Below are positions 1 through 8,264 of a DNA stretch of 36,636 bases, piece after piece (within the stretch, counting starts at the first letter, position 1; each line of letters starts with the position of its first letter). This DNA comes from Rubrivivax sp. (lineage in GTDB: Bacteria; Pseudomonadota; Gammaproteobacteria; Burkholderiales; Burkholderiaceae_C), in the NCBI GenBank assembly GCA_022842305.1, contig JALHPY010000029.1, forward strand, positions 1 to 36,636, read 5' to 3'. A program made the translations under genes and the position numbers. The notes under the pieces were generated by a model, which worked only from the letters and a program-made list of their open reading frames with translations, did not search any database and was not told the origin of the DNA.

Positions 1-923
1 GTGCCGTCGAGCTTGGTCACGATCAGCCCGGTCAGCCCCAGCGCGGCGTCAAAAGACTTCACTTGTGCCAGGGCGTTCTGGCCCGTATTGCCGTCCACCA
101 CCAGCAGCACCTCGTGCGGCGCGCCCTCCTGGGCCTTGGCGATGACGCGCCGGATCTTCTTCAGCTCTTCCATCAGGTGCACCTGCGTCGGCAGGCGGCC
201 GGCGGTGTCGGCGATGACCACGTCGCAGCCGCGCGCGCGGCCGGCGGCCACGGCGTCGAAAGTCACGGCCGCCGGATCGCCGCCTTCCTGGCTGACGATC
301 TCGACGCGGTTGCGGTCAGCCCATACCGCCAGTTGCTCGCGCGCCGCAGCGCGAAAGGTGTCGGCCGCGGCCAGCAGCACCTTGCAGTCGGCTTCGGCCA
401 GGTGGGCCGTGAGCTTGCCGATGCTGGTGGTCTTGCCGGCGCCGTTGACGCCGGTAACCATGATCACCGTCGGACCCGGCGGGTCGGTGGCGCCGATCTT
501 CAACGGCTGCTGCAGCGGCAGCAGCAGCGCCGTGATGGCCTCGGCCAGCAGACCCTTAACGGCCGCCGGCTCGGTGGCCTTGGCCTCCTTCACGCGGCGC
601 TTCAGGTCGTCCAGCAGGAACTGCGTGGCCGAGACACCGGTGTCGGCCAGCAACAGGGCCGATTCCAGCTCCTCGTACAGCGCGTCGTCGATGCGCGTGC
701 CGGTGAAGACCTGGGCGATGCCGGCCCCGGTCTTGCGCAGACCCTGCGCCAGGCGATTGAGCCAGCCACCGCGGCCGGCGGAAGGCGCGGCGGGCGGCGG
801 ACTGGCCGATGCCACGGGTGGGAGCGCCGACACGGCGGCCGGCAAGGGCGCGGCGGCAGGAACAGCCGCGGCGGGTGGCGCCGCAACGGGCGCGGGCACT
901 TTCTTCTTGAAGAAGCTGAACAT
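1..923 (-). CDS. ftsY: Signal recognition particle receptor FtsY (3' end outside the window)
   Basis: SRP-receptor GTPase. It docks ribosome-nascent chain-SRP complexes at the inner membrane so that membrane proteins can be inserted co-translationally. The ATG at 923-921 opens MFSFFKKKVP, followed by about 45 Ala/Pro-rich residues in place of the long acidic A domain of E. coli FtsY, then the helical N domain. The G domain shows the P-loop GVNGAGKTT (residues 158-166), DTAGR (239-243) and TKLDG (303-307). The reading frame is still open at base 1, so roughly the last 45-55 residues (end of the G domain) lie outside the window. It is divergent from the tRNA gene at 986. Identification is firm because the full SRP-GTPase motif set is present. 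Confidence 0.96.
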   Translation of the reverse strand, partial: MFSFFKKKVPAPVAAPPAAAVPAAAPLPAAVSALPPVASASPPPAAPSAGRGGWLNRLAQGLRKTGAGIAQVFTGTRIDDALYEELESALLLADTGVSATQFLLDDLKRRVKEAKATEPAAVKGLLAEAITALLLPLQQPLKIGATDPPGPTVIMVTGVNGAGKTTSIGKLTAHLAEADCKVLLAAADTFRAAAREQLAVWADRNRVEIVSQEGGDPAAVTFDAVAAGRARGCDVVIADTAGRLPTQVHLMEELKKIRRVIAKAQEGAPHEVLLVVDGNTGQNALAQVKSFDAALGLTGLIVTKLDG

Positions 924-969
924 GGATGGAGCCGGCCGGCCGGGCCCTCGCGCGCGCTTTCGGGCTCGC

Positions 970-975
970 TATAAT
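970..975 (+). promoter_or_regulatory. -10 box of the tRNA-Met promoter
   Basis: A perfect TATAAT lies 10 bases before the first base of the mature tRNA, which places the transcription start a few bases upstream of the 5' end. No convincing -35 hexamer is visible 16-18 bases upstream, where the sequence is a GC-only stretch. Confidence 0.6.
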
Positions 976-985
976 GCCCGGCTGA

Positions 986-1062
986 GGCGCTTTAGCTCAG
1001 TTGGTTAGAGCGACGGAATCATAATCCGCAGGTCCGGGGTTCAAATCCCTGAAGCGCCACCA
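986..1062 (+). tRNA. tRNA with CAU anticodon, probably elongator tRNA-Met
   Basis: A 77-base cloverleaf with encoded CCA. The acceptor arms are GGCGCTT (986-992) and AAGCGCC (1052-1058), followed by A73 and CCA at 1060-1062. The D arm starts at AGCTCAGTTGG, the anticodon CAT is at 1020-1022 in loop ATCATAA, and the T loop is TTCAAAT. The initiator is unlikely because that tRNA has an unpaired first acceptor base, whereas all seven acceptor pairs form here. A CAU anticodon could also belong to tRNA-Ile2, whose C34 is modified to lysidine. Sequence alone does not fully exclude this, but Met is favoured. Confidence 0.93.
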
Positions 1063-1070
1063 GTCTCCCC

Positions 1071-1101
1071 GGCCCGAGGTCCTGCGCCTCGGGCCGTTTT
1101 T
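1071..1101 (+). terminator. Rho-independent terminator after tRNA-Met
   Basis: A perfect 9-bp GC-rich stem, GGCCCGAGG (1071-1079) with CCTCGGGCC (1087-1095), encloses a 7-base loop and is followed by GTTTTT. It ends the tRNA transcript before the gene at 1135. Confidence 0.9.
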
Positions 1102-1134
1102 GTTGGCACTGTCCACAGCCCCTGGATGTAAACC

Positions 1135-1518
1135 ATGAATCGCTGTGTCCCCCTGGCCTTGGCCGCGCTCGTCGTCTGGTCGGCCCCTGCCGCGGCCCAG
1201 CCGTCGCGCAACTTCCCCGCCGACGCGCTGCGCGGTGAGTTCGTCATCACCGCGCCGCCCGAGATCCTGCTCAACAAGCAGCTGGCGCGCCTGGCGCCGG
1301 GCGCGCGCATCCGCGGCGCCGACAACCTGCTACAGCTGTCGGGCACGCTGATCAATCAACGCCTGCTGGTGCACTACACCTTCGACACGCTGGGCCTGGT
1401 GCGCGACGTCTGGATCCTCACACCCGCCGAGGCCGCCCGCACGCCCTGGCCGGTGACACCTGAGCAGGCCCGCAGCTGGCAGTTCAACCCCGACGCGCAG
1501 CTCTGGAGACAGCCATGA
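1135..1518 (+). CDS. Small exported protein of unknown function, coupled to miaB
   Basis: 127 residues that I cannot assign to a named family. Residues 1-21 form a clear Sec signal peptide: a short N-region with Arg, a hydrophobic core ALAALVVWS, and an AxA-type cleavage site at PAAAQ. The mature part is about 105 residues and periplasmic by inference. It has no cysteines or transmembrane segment; short beta-type stretches ([29 protein letters not shown]) alternate with polar turns. The last codon runs into miaB through an ATGA overlap, so the two are almost certainly co-translated. A tRNA-modification enzyme and an exported protein share no obvious pathway, so the pairing may be purely organisational. 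Confidence 0.8.
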   Translation: MNRCVPLALAALVVWSAPAAAQPSRNFPADALRGEFVITAPPEILLNKQLARLAPGARIRGADNLLQLSGTLINQRLLVHYTFDTLGLVRDVWILTPAEAARTPWPVTPEQARSWQFNPDAQLWRQP

Positions 1519-2912
1519 GCGGCGCCAAGAAGGTCTTCATCCGCACCTTTGGCTGCCAGATGAACGACTACGACTCCGACAAGATGGCCGACGTGCTGCA
1601 CGCCGCCGACGGCTGGGAGCCCACCGACGACGTCGAGCAGGCCGACCTGATCCTCTTCAACACCTGCTCGGTGCGCGAGAAGGCGCAGGAGAAAGTGTTC
1701 TCCGACCTGGGCCGCGTCAAGCACCTCAAGAAGAAAGGCGTGCTCATCGGCGTGGGCGGCTGCGTCGCCAGCCAGGAGGGCGCAGCCATCATCGAGCGCG
1801 CGCCCTATGTCGACATCGTGTTCGGCCCGCAGACGCTGCACCGCCTGCCGCAGATGATCGCTGCGCGCACGGCGCAGCGCCGGCCGCAGGTGGACATCAG
1901 CTTCCCCGAGATCGAAAAGTTCGACCACCTGCCGCCGGCGCGCGTGGACGGCGCCTCGGCCTTCGTGTCCATCATGGAAGGTTGCTCCAAGTACTGCAGC
2001 TACTGCGTCGTGCCCTACACGCGCGGCGAGGAAGTCAGCCGCCCCTTCGACGACGTGCTGACCGAGGTCGCCGGCCTGGCCGACCAGGGCGTGAAAGAGG
2101 TGACGCTGCTGGGCCAGAACGTCAACGCCTACCGCGGCGCCATGGGCGATACGGCCGAGATCGCCGACTTCGCCCTGCTCATCGAGTACGTGGCCGAGAT
2201 CCCCGGCATCCAGCGCATCCGCTACACCACCAGCCACCCGAACGAGTTCACGCAGCGCCTGATCGAGGTCTACGGCCGCGTAGCCAAGCTGGTGGACCAC
2301 CTGCACCTGCCGGTGCAGCACGGCAGCGACCGCATCCTGGCGGCCATGAAGCGCGGCTACACCGCGATGGAATACAAGAGCACGATCCGCAAGCTGCGCG
2401 CCGTGCGGCCGGGCATCAGCCTGTCCAGCGACTTCATCGTCGGCTTTCCCGGCGAGACCGAAGAAGACTTCGGCAAGACGATGAAGCTGATAGAGGACGT
2501 GGGCTACGACAGCAGCTTCAGCTTCGTCTTCAGCGCACGCCCGGGCACGCCGGCAGCGACGCTGGCCGACGACACGCCGGCCACGCTCAAGCTGCAGCGG
2601 CTGCAGCACCTGCAGGCCACGATTGAGAACAACGTGCGCCGCATCAGCGCATCGCGCGTGGGCACGGTGCAGCGCATCCTGGTCGAGGGCCCGTCGCGTC
2701 GTCCGGGCAAGGACGGCGCGGCCGAGCTGATGGGCCGCACCGAATGCAACCGCATCGTCAACTTCGACGGCGGGCCAAACGCGGCGCGCCTGGTGGGGCA
2801 GATGCTGGACGCGCGCATCACCTCGGCGCTGCCGCATTCGCTGCGCGCCACCCCGCTGCTGGACGAAGCGCCTAGCCCCGCCCCGGACCGAAGCCCCGCC
2901 ACCACAGTGTGA
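1515..2912 (+). CDS. miaB: tRNA-2-methylthio-N6-dimethylallyladenosine synthase MiaB
   Basis: Radical-SAM methylthiotransferase that converts i6A37 to ms2i6A37 in tRNAs reading UNN codons. The 465-residue protein has the family layout. The N-terminal UPF0004 domain carries the auxiliary-cluster cysteines C14, C51 and C83. The radical-SAM CxxxCxxC is C157-C161-C164 in [12 protein letters not shown]-terminal TRAM region follows ([14 protein letters not shown] onward). The start at 1515 overlaps the upstream stop by four bases. The last 41 bases overlap the convergent gene at 2872-3153. Identification is secure from the cysteine pattern and full length. Confidence 0.97.
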   Translation: MSGAKKVFIRTFGCQMNDYDSDKMADVLHAADGWEPTDDVEQADLILFNTCSVREKAQEKVFSDLGRVKHLKKKGVLIGVGGCVASQEGAAIIERAPYVDIVFGPQTLHRLPQMIAARTAQRRPQVDISFPEIEKFDHLPPARVDGASAFVSIMEGCSKYCSYCVVPYTRGEEVSRPFDDVLTEVAGLADQGVKEVTLLGQNVNAYRGAMGDTAEIADFALLIEYVAEIPGIQRIRYTTSHPNEFTQRLIEVYGRVAKLVDHLHLPVQHGSDRILAAMKRGYTAMEYKSTIRKLRAVRPGISLSSDFIVGFPGETEEDFGKTMKLIEDVGYDSSFSFVFSARPGTPAATLADDTPATLKLQRLQHLQATIENNVRRISASRVGTVQRILVEGPSRRPGKDGAAELMGRTECNRIVNFDGGPNAARLVGQMLDARITSALPHSLRATPLLDEAPSPAPDRSPATTV

Positions 2913-3153
2913 GCGCGCAGCCCACCACCATGGCGGCATAGGTGGCCATCTTGCCGTCACGCCCGAACAGCAGCAGCCCGCCCAGGGTGATGGCCGCGCA
3001 CACCAGGCTGGCAGGCAGTGCCAGGCGTTTCCAGGCCACCGCCGCCAGCTCGCGCCGCCAGGCCAGCTTGGCCAGCGCCGCGGCCAGTGCGCCCAGGGCG
3101 ACAGCGGGCAAGAACAGGTTGGCTAGATGCCAGAAGGCGTCGATAGGGCCCAT
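2872..3153 (-). CDS. Small inner-membrane protein of unknown function
   Basis: 93 residues beginning [16 protein letters not shown]. Three hydrophobic segments are visible: about residues 9-29 (rich in Ala/Leu), 44-63 ([19 protein letters not shown]) and 69-85 ([17 protein letters not shown]). They are separated by a basic loop [12 protein letters not shown], so a three-pass inner-membrane protein is likely. The ATG at 3153 is the first in frame. The 3' end overlaps the end of miaB tail-to-tail by 41 bases, so the two mRNAs would be complementary there. I do not recognise a characterised family. The protein-like hydrophobic pattern argues that it is real. Confidence 0.72.
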   Translation of the reverse strand: MGPIDAFWHLANLFLPAVALGALAAALAKLAWRRELAAVAWKRLALPASLVCAAITLGGLLLFGRDGKMATYAAMVVGCALTLWWRGFGPGRG

Positions 3154-3246
3154 CGTCTGTGTCGTCTCCGGTGGCTGTGGGGCCGTGCGCGCGGCCGGGC
3201 TTGATGCTGAACAAGCGGCCTGCGATCATCGCGCAGGCTTCAAACC

Positions 3247-3252
3247 TACAAT
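3247..3252 (+). promoter_or_regulatory. -10 box just before hemA
   Basis: TACAAT ends six bases before the GTG start codon of hemA. Normal -10 spacing puts the transcription start at or within a base or two of that G. No Shine-Dalgarno sequence and no good -35 are visible. Confidence 0.5.
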
Positions 3253-3258
3253 TCTCGC

Positions 3259-4572
3259 GTGAGCGTCTTCGCCCTCGGGCTCAACCACACCACCGCGCCG
3301 GTAGACCTGCGCGGCCGCCTGGCGTTTGCGCCCGAGCAGATGGGCCCGGCACTGCAGGCCCTGCGCGACCGCCTGCAACGCAGCCTGCCAGAGGCCGCGC
3401 TGGTTTCCACCTGCAACCGTACCGAGATCTACGTGGCCTCGGCCCCGGCGCATGCCCAGGCGCTGGTGCGGCCGGTGGTCGACTGGCTGGCCGAGCAAGG
3501 CGGCATCAGCGGCGGCCAGCTGCTCGACCACAGCTACGTGATGGAAGACCGCGCCGCGGCACGCCATGCCTTCCGCGTGGCCGCGGGGCTTGATTCGATG
3601 GTGCTGGGCGAGCCGCAGATCCTGGGCCAGATGAAGCAGGCGGTGCGCATGGCCGACGAGGCCGGCACCCTGGGCACCACGCTGCACCAGTTGTTCCAGC
3701 GCTCGTTTGCCGTGGCCAAGGAGGTGCGCACCTCCACCGAGATCGGCTCGCACTCCATCAGCATGGCCGCGGCCGCGGTGCGCCTGGCCGCGCAGCTGTT
3801 CGAAGACCTTTCGCAGATCAAGATCCTGTTCGTCGGCGCCGGCGAGATGATCGAGCTGGCGGCCACGCACTTCGCGGCGCGCTCGCCCAAGTCCATCGCC
3901 CTGGCCAACCGCACGCTCGAGCGCGGCGAGCGCCTGGCCACACGCTTCGGTGGCGAGGCCATGCGCCTGTCGGACATGCCCAACCGCCTGCACGAGTTCG
4001 ACGCCGTCGTCTCCTGCACCGCCAGCAGCCTGCCCATCATCGGCCTGGGCGCGGTCGAACGCGCGCTCAAGGCGCGGCGCCGCCGGCCCATGTTCATGGT
4101 CGACCTGGCCGTGCCACGCGACATCGAACCCGAGGTCGCCGGCCTGTCCGACATCTACCTGTACACCGTGGACGACCTCTCGACCCTGGTGCAGACCGCC
4201 AGCGAGAAGCGCCAGGCCGCGGTCGCCCAGGCCGAGGCCATCATCGACGCCGGCGTGCAAAGCTTCGCCCACTGGCTGGACCAGCGCAGCGCGGTGCCGT
4301 TGATCCAGGCGCTGCGCAGCCAGGCTGACGACTGGGGCACGGCCGAGCTGGGCCGCGCACGCAAGCTGCTGGCACGCGGCGAGCCGGTCGAGCAGGTGCT
4401 CGAGGCCCTGGCCCGCGGCCTGACGCAGAAGATGCTGCACGGCACGCTGGCCGAGCTCAACGCGGCCGAGGGCGACGAACGCGCCCGCCTGGCCGACACC
4501 GTGTCGCGCCTGTTCCTGCGCCAGGGTCCGCGCGACGCGGCCGAGCCCGGCGCACCGCGTCGGCGGCCCTAG
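3259..4572 (+). CDS. hemA: Glutamyl-tRNA reductase HemA
   Basis: NADPH-dependent reduction of glutamyl-tRNA(Glu) to glutamate-1-semialdehyde, the first committed step of C5-pathway tetrapyrrole synthesis. The 437-residue protein shows the catalytic STCNRTE motif with nucleophile C52, the substrate-pocket signature [15 protein letters not shown] (110-124), the NADPH-binding GAGEM (193-197), and a helical dimerisation tail ending in an Arg/Pro-rich extension. The start is GTG at 3259, which gives the family N-terminus [14 protein letters not shown]. It has no Shine-Dalgarno sequence, and the -10 box sits six bases upstream, so initiation may be leaderless. prfA follows after 57 bases, the common hemA-prfA-prmC order. 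Confidence 0.97.
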   Translation: MSVFALGLNHTTAPVDLRGRLAFAPEQMGPALQALRDRLQRSLPEAALVSTCNRTEIYVASAPAHAQALVRPVVDWLAEQGGISGGQLLDHSYVMEDRAAARHAFRVAAGLDSMVLGEPQILGQMKQAVRMADEAGTLGTTLHQLFQRSFAVAKEVRTSTEIGSHSISMAAAAVRLAAQLFEDLSQIKILFVGAGEMIELAATHFAARSPKSIALANRTLERGERLATRFGGEAMRLSDMPNRLHEFDAVVSCTASSLPIIGLGAVERALKARRRRPMFMVDLAVPRDIEPEVAGLSDIYLYTVDDLSTLVQTASEKRQAAVAQAEAIIDAGVQSFAHWLDQRSAVPLIQALRSQADDWGTAELGRARKLLARGEPVEQVLEALARGLTQKMLHGTLAELNAAEGDERARLADTVSRLFLRQGPRDAAEPGAPRRRP

Positions 4573-4589
4573 CGCCCCCATCCACCCCC

Positions 4590-4610
4590 GGCCGCGGCGG
4601 CGTCGCGGCC
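4590..4610 (+). other. Inverted repeat in the hemA-prfA gap
   Basis: GGCCGCG (4590-4596) and CGCGGCC (4604-4610) form a 7-bp stem with a 7-base loop, 19 bases before the prfA start. No T-run follows, so it is not a classical terminator. It could slow transcription, mark mRNA processing, or be chance in GC-rich DNA. Confidence 0.3.
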
Positions 4611-4629
4611 GCGCCGTGCTGCTGCCCCC

Positions 4630-5724
4630 ATGACCCCCTTGTTGCGTGATCAGTTCGAACGCCTGGCCCTGCGTCTGGCGGAGCTGGACGCCATCCTGGC
4701 CGACCCGGCCGTGGCCGCCGACCCGCAGCGCTGGCGCACGCTGTCGCGCGAGCAGTCCGAAGTGCGCGGCGTGGTCGAGCGCTACCGCCGCTACCAGCAG
4801 CGCGAGGCCGACCTGGCCGCGGCGCAGGAGATGCAGGCCCATGAAGAAGATCGCGAGATGGCCGAGATGGCGCGTGAGGAGATCGCCGCCGCCGGCGCCG
4901 ACCTCGAACGCCTGCAGTTCGAGCTGCAGACGGCGCTGATCCCGCGCGACCCCGACGACGAGCGCAACGCCTTTCTCGAGATCCGCGCCGGCACCGGCGG
5001 CGACGAGTCGGCGCTGTTCGCGGGTGACCTGGCGCGCATGTACCTGCGCTTCTGCGAACGCCAGGGCTGGCGCACCGAAGTGCTGAGCCAGAGCGATGCC
5101 GAGATCGGCGGCTACAAGGAACTGGTGTTGCGCATCGCCGGCGAGCGCGTCTACGAACAACTGCGCTTCGAAAGCGGCGGCCACCGCGTGCAGCGCGTGC
5201 CCGCCACCGAAAGCCAGGGCCGCATCCACACCAGCGCCTGCACGGTGGCGGTGATGCCCGAGCCGGACGAGGCCGAAGAAGTGCAGCTCAACCCGGCCGA
5301 GCTGCGCATCGACACCTTCCGCGCCAGCGGCGCCGGCGGCCAGCACGTCAACAAGACCGACAGCGCCATCCGCATCACCCACCTGCCCACCGGCCTGGTG
5401 GCCGAATGCCAGGACGACCGCAGCCAGCACCGCAACAAGGCCAAGGCCATGGCGGTGCTGGCCGCACGCCTGCGCGAGAAGGACCGCAGCGAACGCGCCG
5501 CCAAGGAAGCCGCCACGCGCAAGAGCCTGATCGGCAGTGGCGACCGCAGCGACCGCATCCGCACGTACAACTTCCCGCAGGGCCGGCTCACCGACCACCG
5601 CATCAACCTCACGCTGTACAAGCTCGGCACCATCATGGACGGCGATCTGTCCGACGTGGTGACCGCCCTGCACGCGGCGCGCGGCGCCGAGCAGTTGGCG
5701 CAGCTCGAGTCCGGCGGCCGCTAA
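4630..5724 (+). CDS. prfA: Peptide chain release factor 1
   Basis: RF1 recognises UAA and UAG stop codons and triggers hydrolysis of peptidyl-tRNA. The 364-residue protein has the usual four-domain length. The tripeptide anticodon is PAT (191-193) in [14 protein letters not shown], the PxT form that separates RF1 from RF2 (SPF). The catalytic GGQ is at 236-238 in [13 protein letters not shown]; its glutamine is the methylation target of PrmC, encoded four bases downstream. The start at 4630 is the first ATG giving the family N-terminus. No strong ribosome-binding site precedes it (the upstream bases are GCTGCCCCC). Confidence 0.97.
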   Translation: MTPLLRDQFERLALRLAELDAILADPAVAADPQRWRTLSREQSEVRGVVERYRRYQQREADLAAAQEMQAHEEDREMAEMAREEIAAAGADLERLQFELQTALIPRDPDDERNAFLEIRAGTGGDESALFAGDLARMYLRFCERQGWRTEVLSQSDAEIGGYKELVLRIAGERVYEQLRFESGGHRVQRVPATESQGRIHTSACTVAVMPEPDEAEEVQLNPAELRIDTFRASGAGGQHVNKTDSAIRITHLPTGLVAECQDDRSQHRNKAKAMAVLAARLREKDRSERAAKEAATRKSLIGSGDRSDRIRTYNFPQGRLTDHRINLTLYKLGTIMDGDLSDVVTALHAARGAEQLAQLESGGR

Positions 5725-5728
5725 GGGC

Positions 5729-6547
5729 ATGCGCATCAGCCACGCCCTGCAGCAGGCGCGGGCGCAGGGCGTGGCGCGGCTGGACGCGCAGCTGCTGCTG
5801 GCGCACCTGCTGCAGCGCGACCGCAGCTGGCTGCTGGCCCACGACGACGCCGTTCTGGCCGAGGATCAGGCCAATGCCTGGCAGACGCTGCTGGCACGGC
5901 GCGCCGCCGGCGAGCCGCTGGCTTACCTGGTGGGCCAGCGCGAGTTCCGCGGCCTGATGTTGCAGGTGTCAGCGGCCGTACTGGTGCCGCGGCCCGAGAC
6001 CGAATTGCTGGTGGACTGGGCGCTGGAGTTGCTGCCGCAGGCGCCGCTGCCGCAGGCGATCGACCTGGGCACCGGCAGCGGCGCCGTGGCGCTGGCGCTG
6101 AAGGCGGCTGCACCGCAGCTTGCCGTCACCGCCACCGATCTGAGCGCAGCGGCCCTGGCCGTGGCCCGCGCCAACGCCGCGCGCCACGGCCTGGACATCA
6201 CCTGGCTGGAGGGCGATTGGTGGGCAGCCGCAATCGGCCGGCGCTTCGGCCTGGCCCTGTCCAACCCGCCCTACATCGCCGCGGGCGACCCGCACCTGGC
6301 CGCCCTGCGGCACGAGCCCCAGGCTGCGCTCACGCCCGGCGGCGACGGCCTGGACGCGCTGCGCGCGCTGGTGGAGGGCGCACCCGGGCATCTGCTGCCC
6401 GGCGCCTGGCTGCTGCTGGAACACGGCCACGATCAGCAGGCCGCCGTGCAAGCTCTGCTGCGCGCCGCTGGCTTCGGCCCGCCCGAGACGCGCACCGACC
6501 TGGCAGGCCTGCCGCGCTGCACCGGCGCGCCCTGGCCGGGCGGATGA
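5729..6547 (+). CDS. prmC: Release factor glutamine methyltransferase PrmC (HemK)
   Basis: SAM-dependent N5-methylation of the GGQ glutamine of RF1 and RF2. The 272-residue protein has an N-terminal helical domain, then the Rossmann methyltransferase with motif I DLGTGSG (112-118) and the substrate-glutamine motif NPPY (179-182), which defines the family. It begins four bases after the prfA stop, so enzyme and substrate are made from one message. The C-terminus is complete (LPRCTGAPWPGG). The old name hemK reflects this hemA linkage, not a role in haem synthesis. Confidence 0.96.
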   Translation: MRISHALQQARAQGVARLDAQLLLAHLLQRDRSWLLAHDDAVLAEDQANAWQTLLARRAAGEPLAYLVGQREFRGLMLQVSAAVLVPRPETELLVDWALELLPQAPLPQAIDLGTGSGAVALALKAAAPQLAVTATDLSAAALAVARANAARHGLDITWLEGDWWAAAIGRRFGLALSNPPYIAAGDPHLAALRHEPQAALTPGGDGLDALRALVEGAPGHLLPGAWLLLEHGHDQQAAVQALLRAAGFGPPETRTDLAGLPRCTGAPWPGG

Positions 6548-6657
6548 GCCGCGCGCCAGCGTGGCGCGATTGCCGAAAAGAAAACACTGTTACCCGGGCT
6601 GCCGGCAGACGGCCGCACACGGCTGGCGCTTCCGGCGCATCATGTTGCCGTAGCTTC

Positions 6658-6663
6658 AGGAGG
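6658..6663 (+). promoter_or_regulatory. Strong ribosome-binding site before the 6669 gene
   Basis: A perfect AGGAGG lies five bases before ATG 6669, which fixes the start of an otherwise unrecognised gene. A second ATG at 6672 directly follows and could also be used. Confidence 0.7.
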
Positions 6664-6668
6664 CCGAG

Positions 6669-7271
6669 ATGATGAGCACGCAACGCGCGATCCTCACGCT
6701 GGCATTCGCTGCGGCCCCGCTGGCGGCAGCGGCCGGCGCGGGCCTGGTGCCACCCACCCCCGAGACGCTGTGGCCACAGTGGCAGGCGCGCATCTCGATG
6801 CAGACGGCAGCCCTGTCGCCGCTGTCGCTGCTGTCTGCACCGCAACGGCTCGACGGCGCGGCACCGCGCGTCTGGCAAGGGGCCGCGGTGCTGGGCGACT
6901 ACTACTTTGCCACGCCCTGGTTCGCCGGCCTGCGCGCCAGCGGCGGGCTGATGACCGGCCTGCAAGGCGGCACGCCCTCGCTCACGGCCAACGCCGGGCC
7001 GCGCCTGGGCTTGTCGGTGCAAGCTGGCGGCAACGCCGGCCTGATCGCGACCGAGGCGCCCGGCACCGTGCCCTACCTGGGCTTCGGCTTCAGCGGCGCC
7101 GCCTGGCGCAACACGCTGTCGGTGACCGCCGATGTCGGCCTGGTGGCCGAGCGCCCCAGTGCCGCCTCGGGCCTGGGGCGCGCCCTCTTCGGCAACCAGG
7201 CCTTCGACAGCGCTTTGCGCGAGCTGCACCTGGCGCCAGTGCTGCAACTGGGCGTGCGCTACAGCTTCTAG
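6669..7271 (+). CDS. Predicted outer-membrane beta-barrel-like protein, unknown function
   Basis: 200 residues that I do not recognise as a named family. A Sec signal peptide covers about residues 1-22 (hydrophobic AILTLAFAAAPLAAAA). The mature part alternates polar and hydrophobic residues in segments of about ten, such as WQGAAVLGDYYFA, FAGLRASGGLMTG, GPRLGLSVQAGGNAG and VPYLGFGFSGAAW. It ends LQLGVRYSF, with the terminal aromatic residue typical of BAM-assembled barrels. This suggests a small barrel of perhaps eight strands; that is inference. It has a strong ribosome-binding site. It lies between prmC and grxD, neither of which suggests a function. Confidence 0.8.
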   Translation: MMSTQRAILTLAFAAAPLAAAAGAGLVPPTPETLWPQWQARISMQTAALSPLSLLSAPQRLDGAAPRVWQGAAVLGDYYFATPWFAGLRASGGLMTGLQGGTPSLTANAGPRLGLSVQAGGNAGLIATEAPGTVPYLGFGFSGAAWRNTLSVTADVGLVAERPSAASGLGRALFGNQAFDSALRELHLAPVLQLGVRYSF

Positions 7272-7360
7272 CCGCAGCGCGCCTACGACCCCCGCGCAGC
7301 ATGGCGCCGGGGCTTGACGCATACTGGCGGCCTTTCCGATTTCCAATGGGCCAGCAGATC

Positions 7361-7675
7361 ATGAGCGACGTGCAACAGCGCATCGACCAACTCGTCAAGG
7401 GCAACCGCGTCGTGCTCTTCATGAAGGGCAGCGCGCAGTTCCCGCAGTGCGGCTTCTCGGGCCGCGCGGTGCAGGTGCTCAAGGCCTGCGGCGTGACCGA
7501 GATCAAGACCTTCAACGTGCTCGAAGACGAGGGCGTGCGCCAGGGCATCAAGGATTACGCCCAGTGGCCCACCATCCCGCAGCTCTACGTCAACGGCGAG
7601 TTCGTCGGCGGCTCGGACATCATGATGGAGATGTACCAGAGCGGCGAGCTGCAGCAACTGCTGGACAAGGGCTGA
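7361..7675 (+). CDS. grxD: Monothiol glutaredoxin Grx4
   Basis: Monothiol glutaredoxin that carries and delivers [2Fe-2S] clusters, using glutathione as co-ligand. The 104-residue protein has the signature CGFS at residues 30-33 (PQCGFSGRAV), the conserved active-site lysine in FMKG, the WPTIPQLYVNGEFVGG segment (cis-Pro and glutathione groove) and GGSDI. ATG 7361 (MSDVQQRIDQLV) was chosen because it matches the family N-terminus; an in-frame ATG at 7346 would add five residues. ubiX follows after four bases. A TTGACG at 7314-7319 could be a -35 element, but no good -10 is seen. Confidence 0.96.
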   Translation: MSDVQQRIDQLVKGNRVVLFMKGSAQFPQCGFSGRAVQVLKACGVTEIKTFNVLEDEGVRQGIKDYAQWPTIPQLYVNGEFVGGSDIMMEMYQSGELQQLLDKG

Positions 7676-7679
7676 GCCC

Positions 7680-8255
7680 TTGCAGCCGCCCCGTCTGGTA
7701 GTCGGCATCACCGGCGCCACGGGCGCGGTCTACGGGGTGAAGCTGCTCGAGCGCGCCCGCGCTTTGGGCGTGCAGACGCACCTGGTGGTCACCCCCGCGG
7801 GCGTGCTCAACGCCCACCACGAACTGGGCCTGGACCGCAGCGCGCTCGAGGCGCTGGCCGACCACGCCTACTCACCGGGCGACGTGGGCGCCTGCCTGGC
7901 CAGCGGGAGCTGGGGCAGCGCCGCCGGCACGGCCATGGTGGTGGCGCCCTGCTCGATGAAGACGCTGGCGGCCATCGCCCTGGGCCTGTCGGACAACCTG
8001 CTCACACGCGCCGCCGACGTCACGCTCAAGGAACGCCGCCGCCTGTTGCTGATGGTGCGCGAGACGCCCTTCAACCTGGCCCACCTGCGCAACATGACCG
8101 CGGTGACCGAGATGGGCGGCATCATCTGCCCGCCCCTGCCGGCCTTCTACCACCGGCCGGCCAGCATCGCCGAGATGGTGGCCGACGGTGTGGAACGCGT
8201 GCTGGCCCTGCTGGGCTACGCCGGCGCCGCGCCACAGCAGTGGCAAGGGCTTTGA
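7680..8255 (+). CDS. ubiX: Flavin prenyltransferase UbiX
   Basis: Attaches a dimethylallyl group to FMN, making the prenylated flavin cofactor of the decarboxylase UbiD in ubiquinone synthesis. The 191-residue protein has the N-terminal FMN-binding GITGATGAVYG, the long family signature APCSMKTLAAIALG, and ADVTLKERRRLLLMVRETPFN, followed by the IICPPLPAFYHRP segment. The start is TTG at 7680, four bases after the grxD stop, which gives the usual length. The AAGGGC at the end of grxD may serve as ribosome-binding site. No ubiD lies in the window. Confidence 0.94.
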   Translation: MQPPRLVVGITGATGAVYGVKLLERARALGVQTHLVVTPAGVLNAHHELGLDRSALEALADHAYSPGDVGACLASGSWGSAAGTAMVVAPCSMKTLAAIALGLSDNLLTRAADVTLKERRRLLLMVRETPFNLAHLRNMTAVTEMGGIICPPLPAFYHRPASIAEMVADGVERVLALLGYAGAAPQQWQGL

Positions 8256-8264
8256 GGCCCTCGC

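Noticed and set aside
1374..2960. 528-codon open frame antisense to miaB
   Set aside because: Its translation is His/Ala/Arg/Gly-rich without domains, a typical shadow of a GC-rich gene; miaB has all its cysteine motifs on the plus strand.
3226..5736. 836-codon open frame antisense to hemA and prfA
   Set aside because: Composition is that of a reverse-complement shadow (runs of Ala, Gly, Arg, His); both plus-strand genes are complete and unmistakable.
7346..7360. Earlier start of grxD at ATG 7346
   Set aside because: It adds MGQQI before the family start MSDVQQRI and has no better ribosome-binding site.
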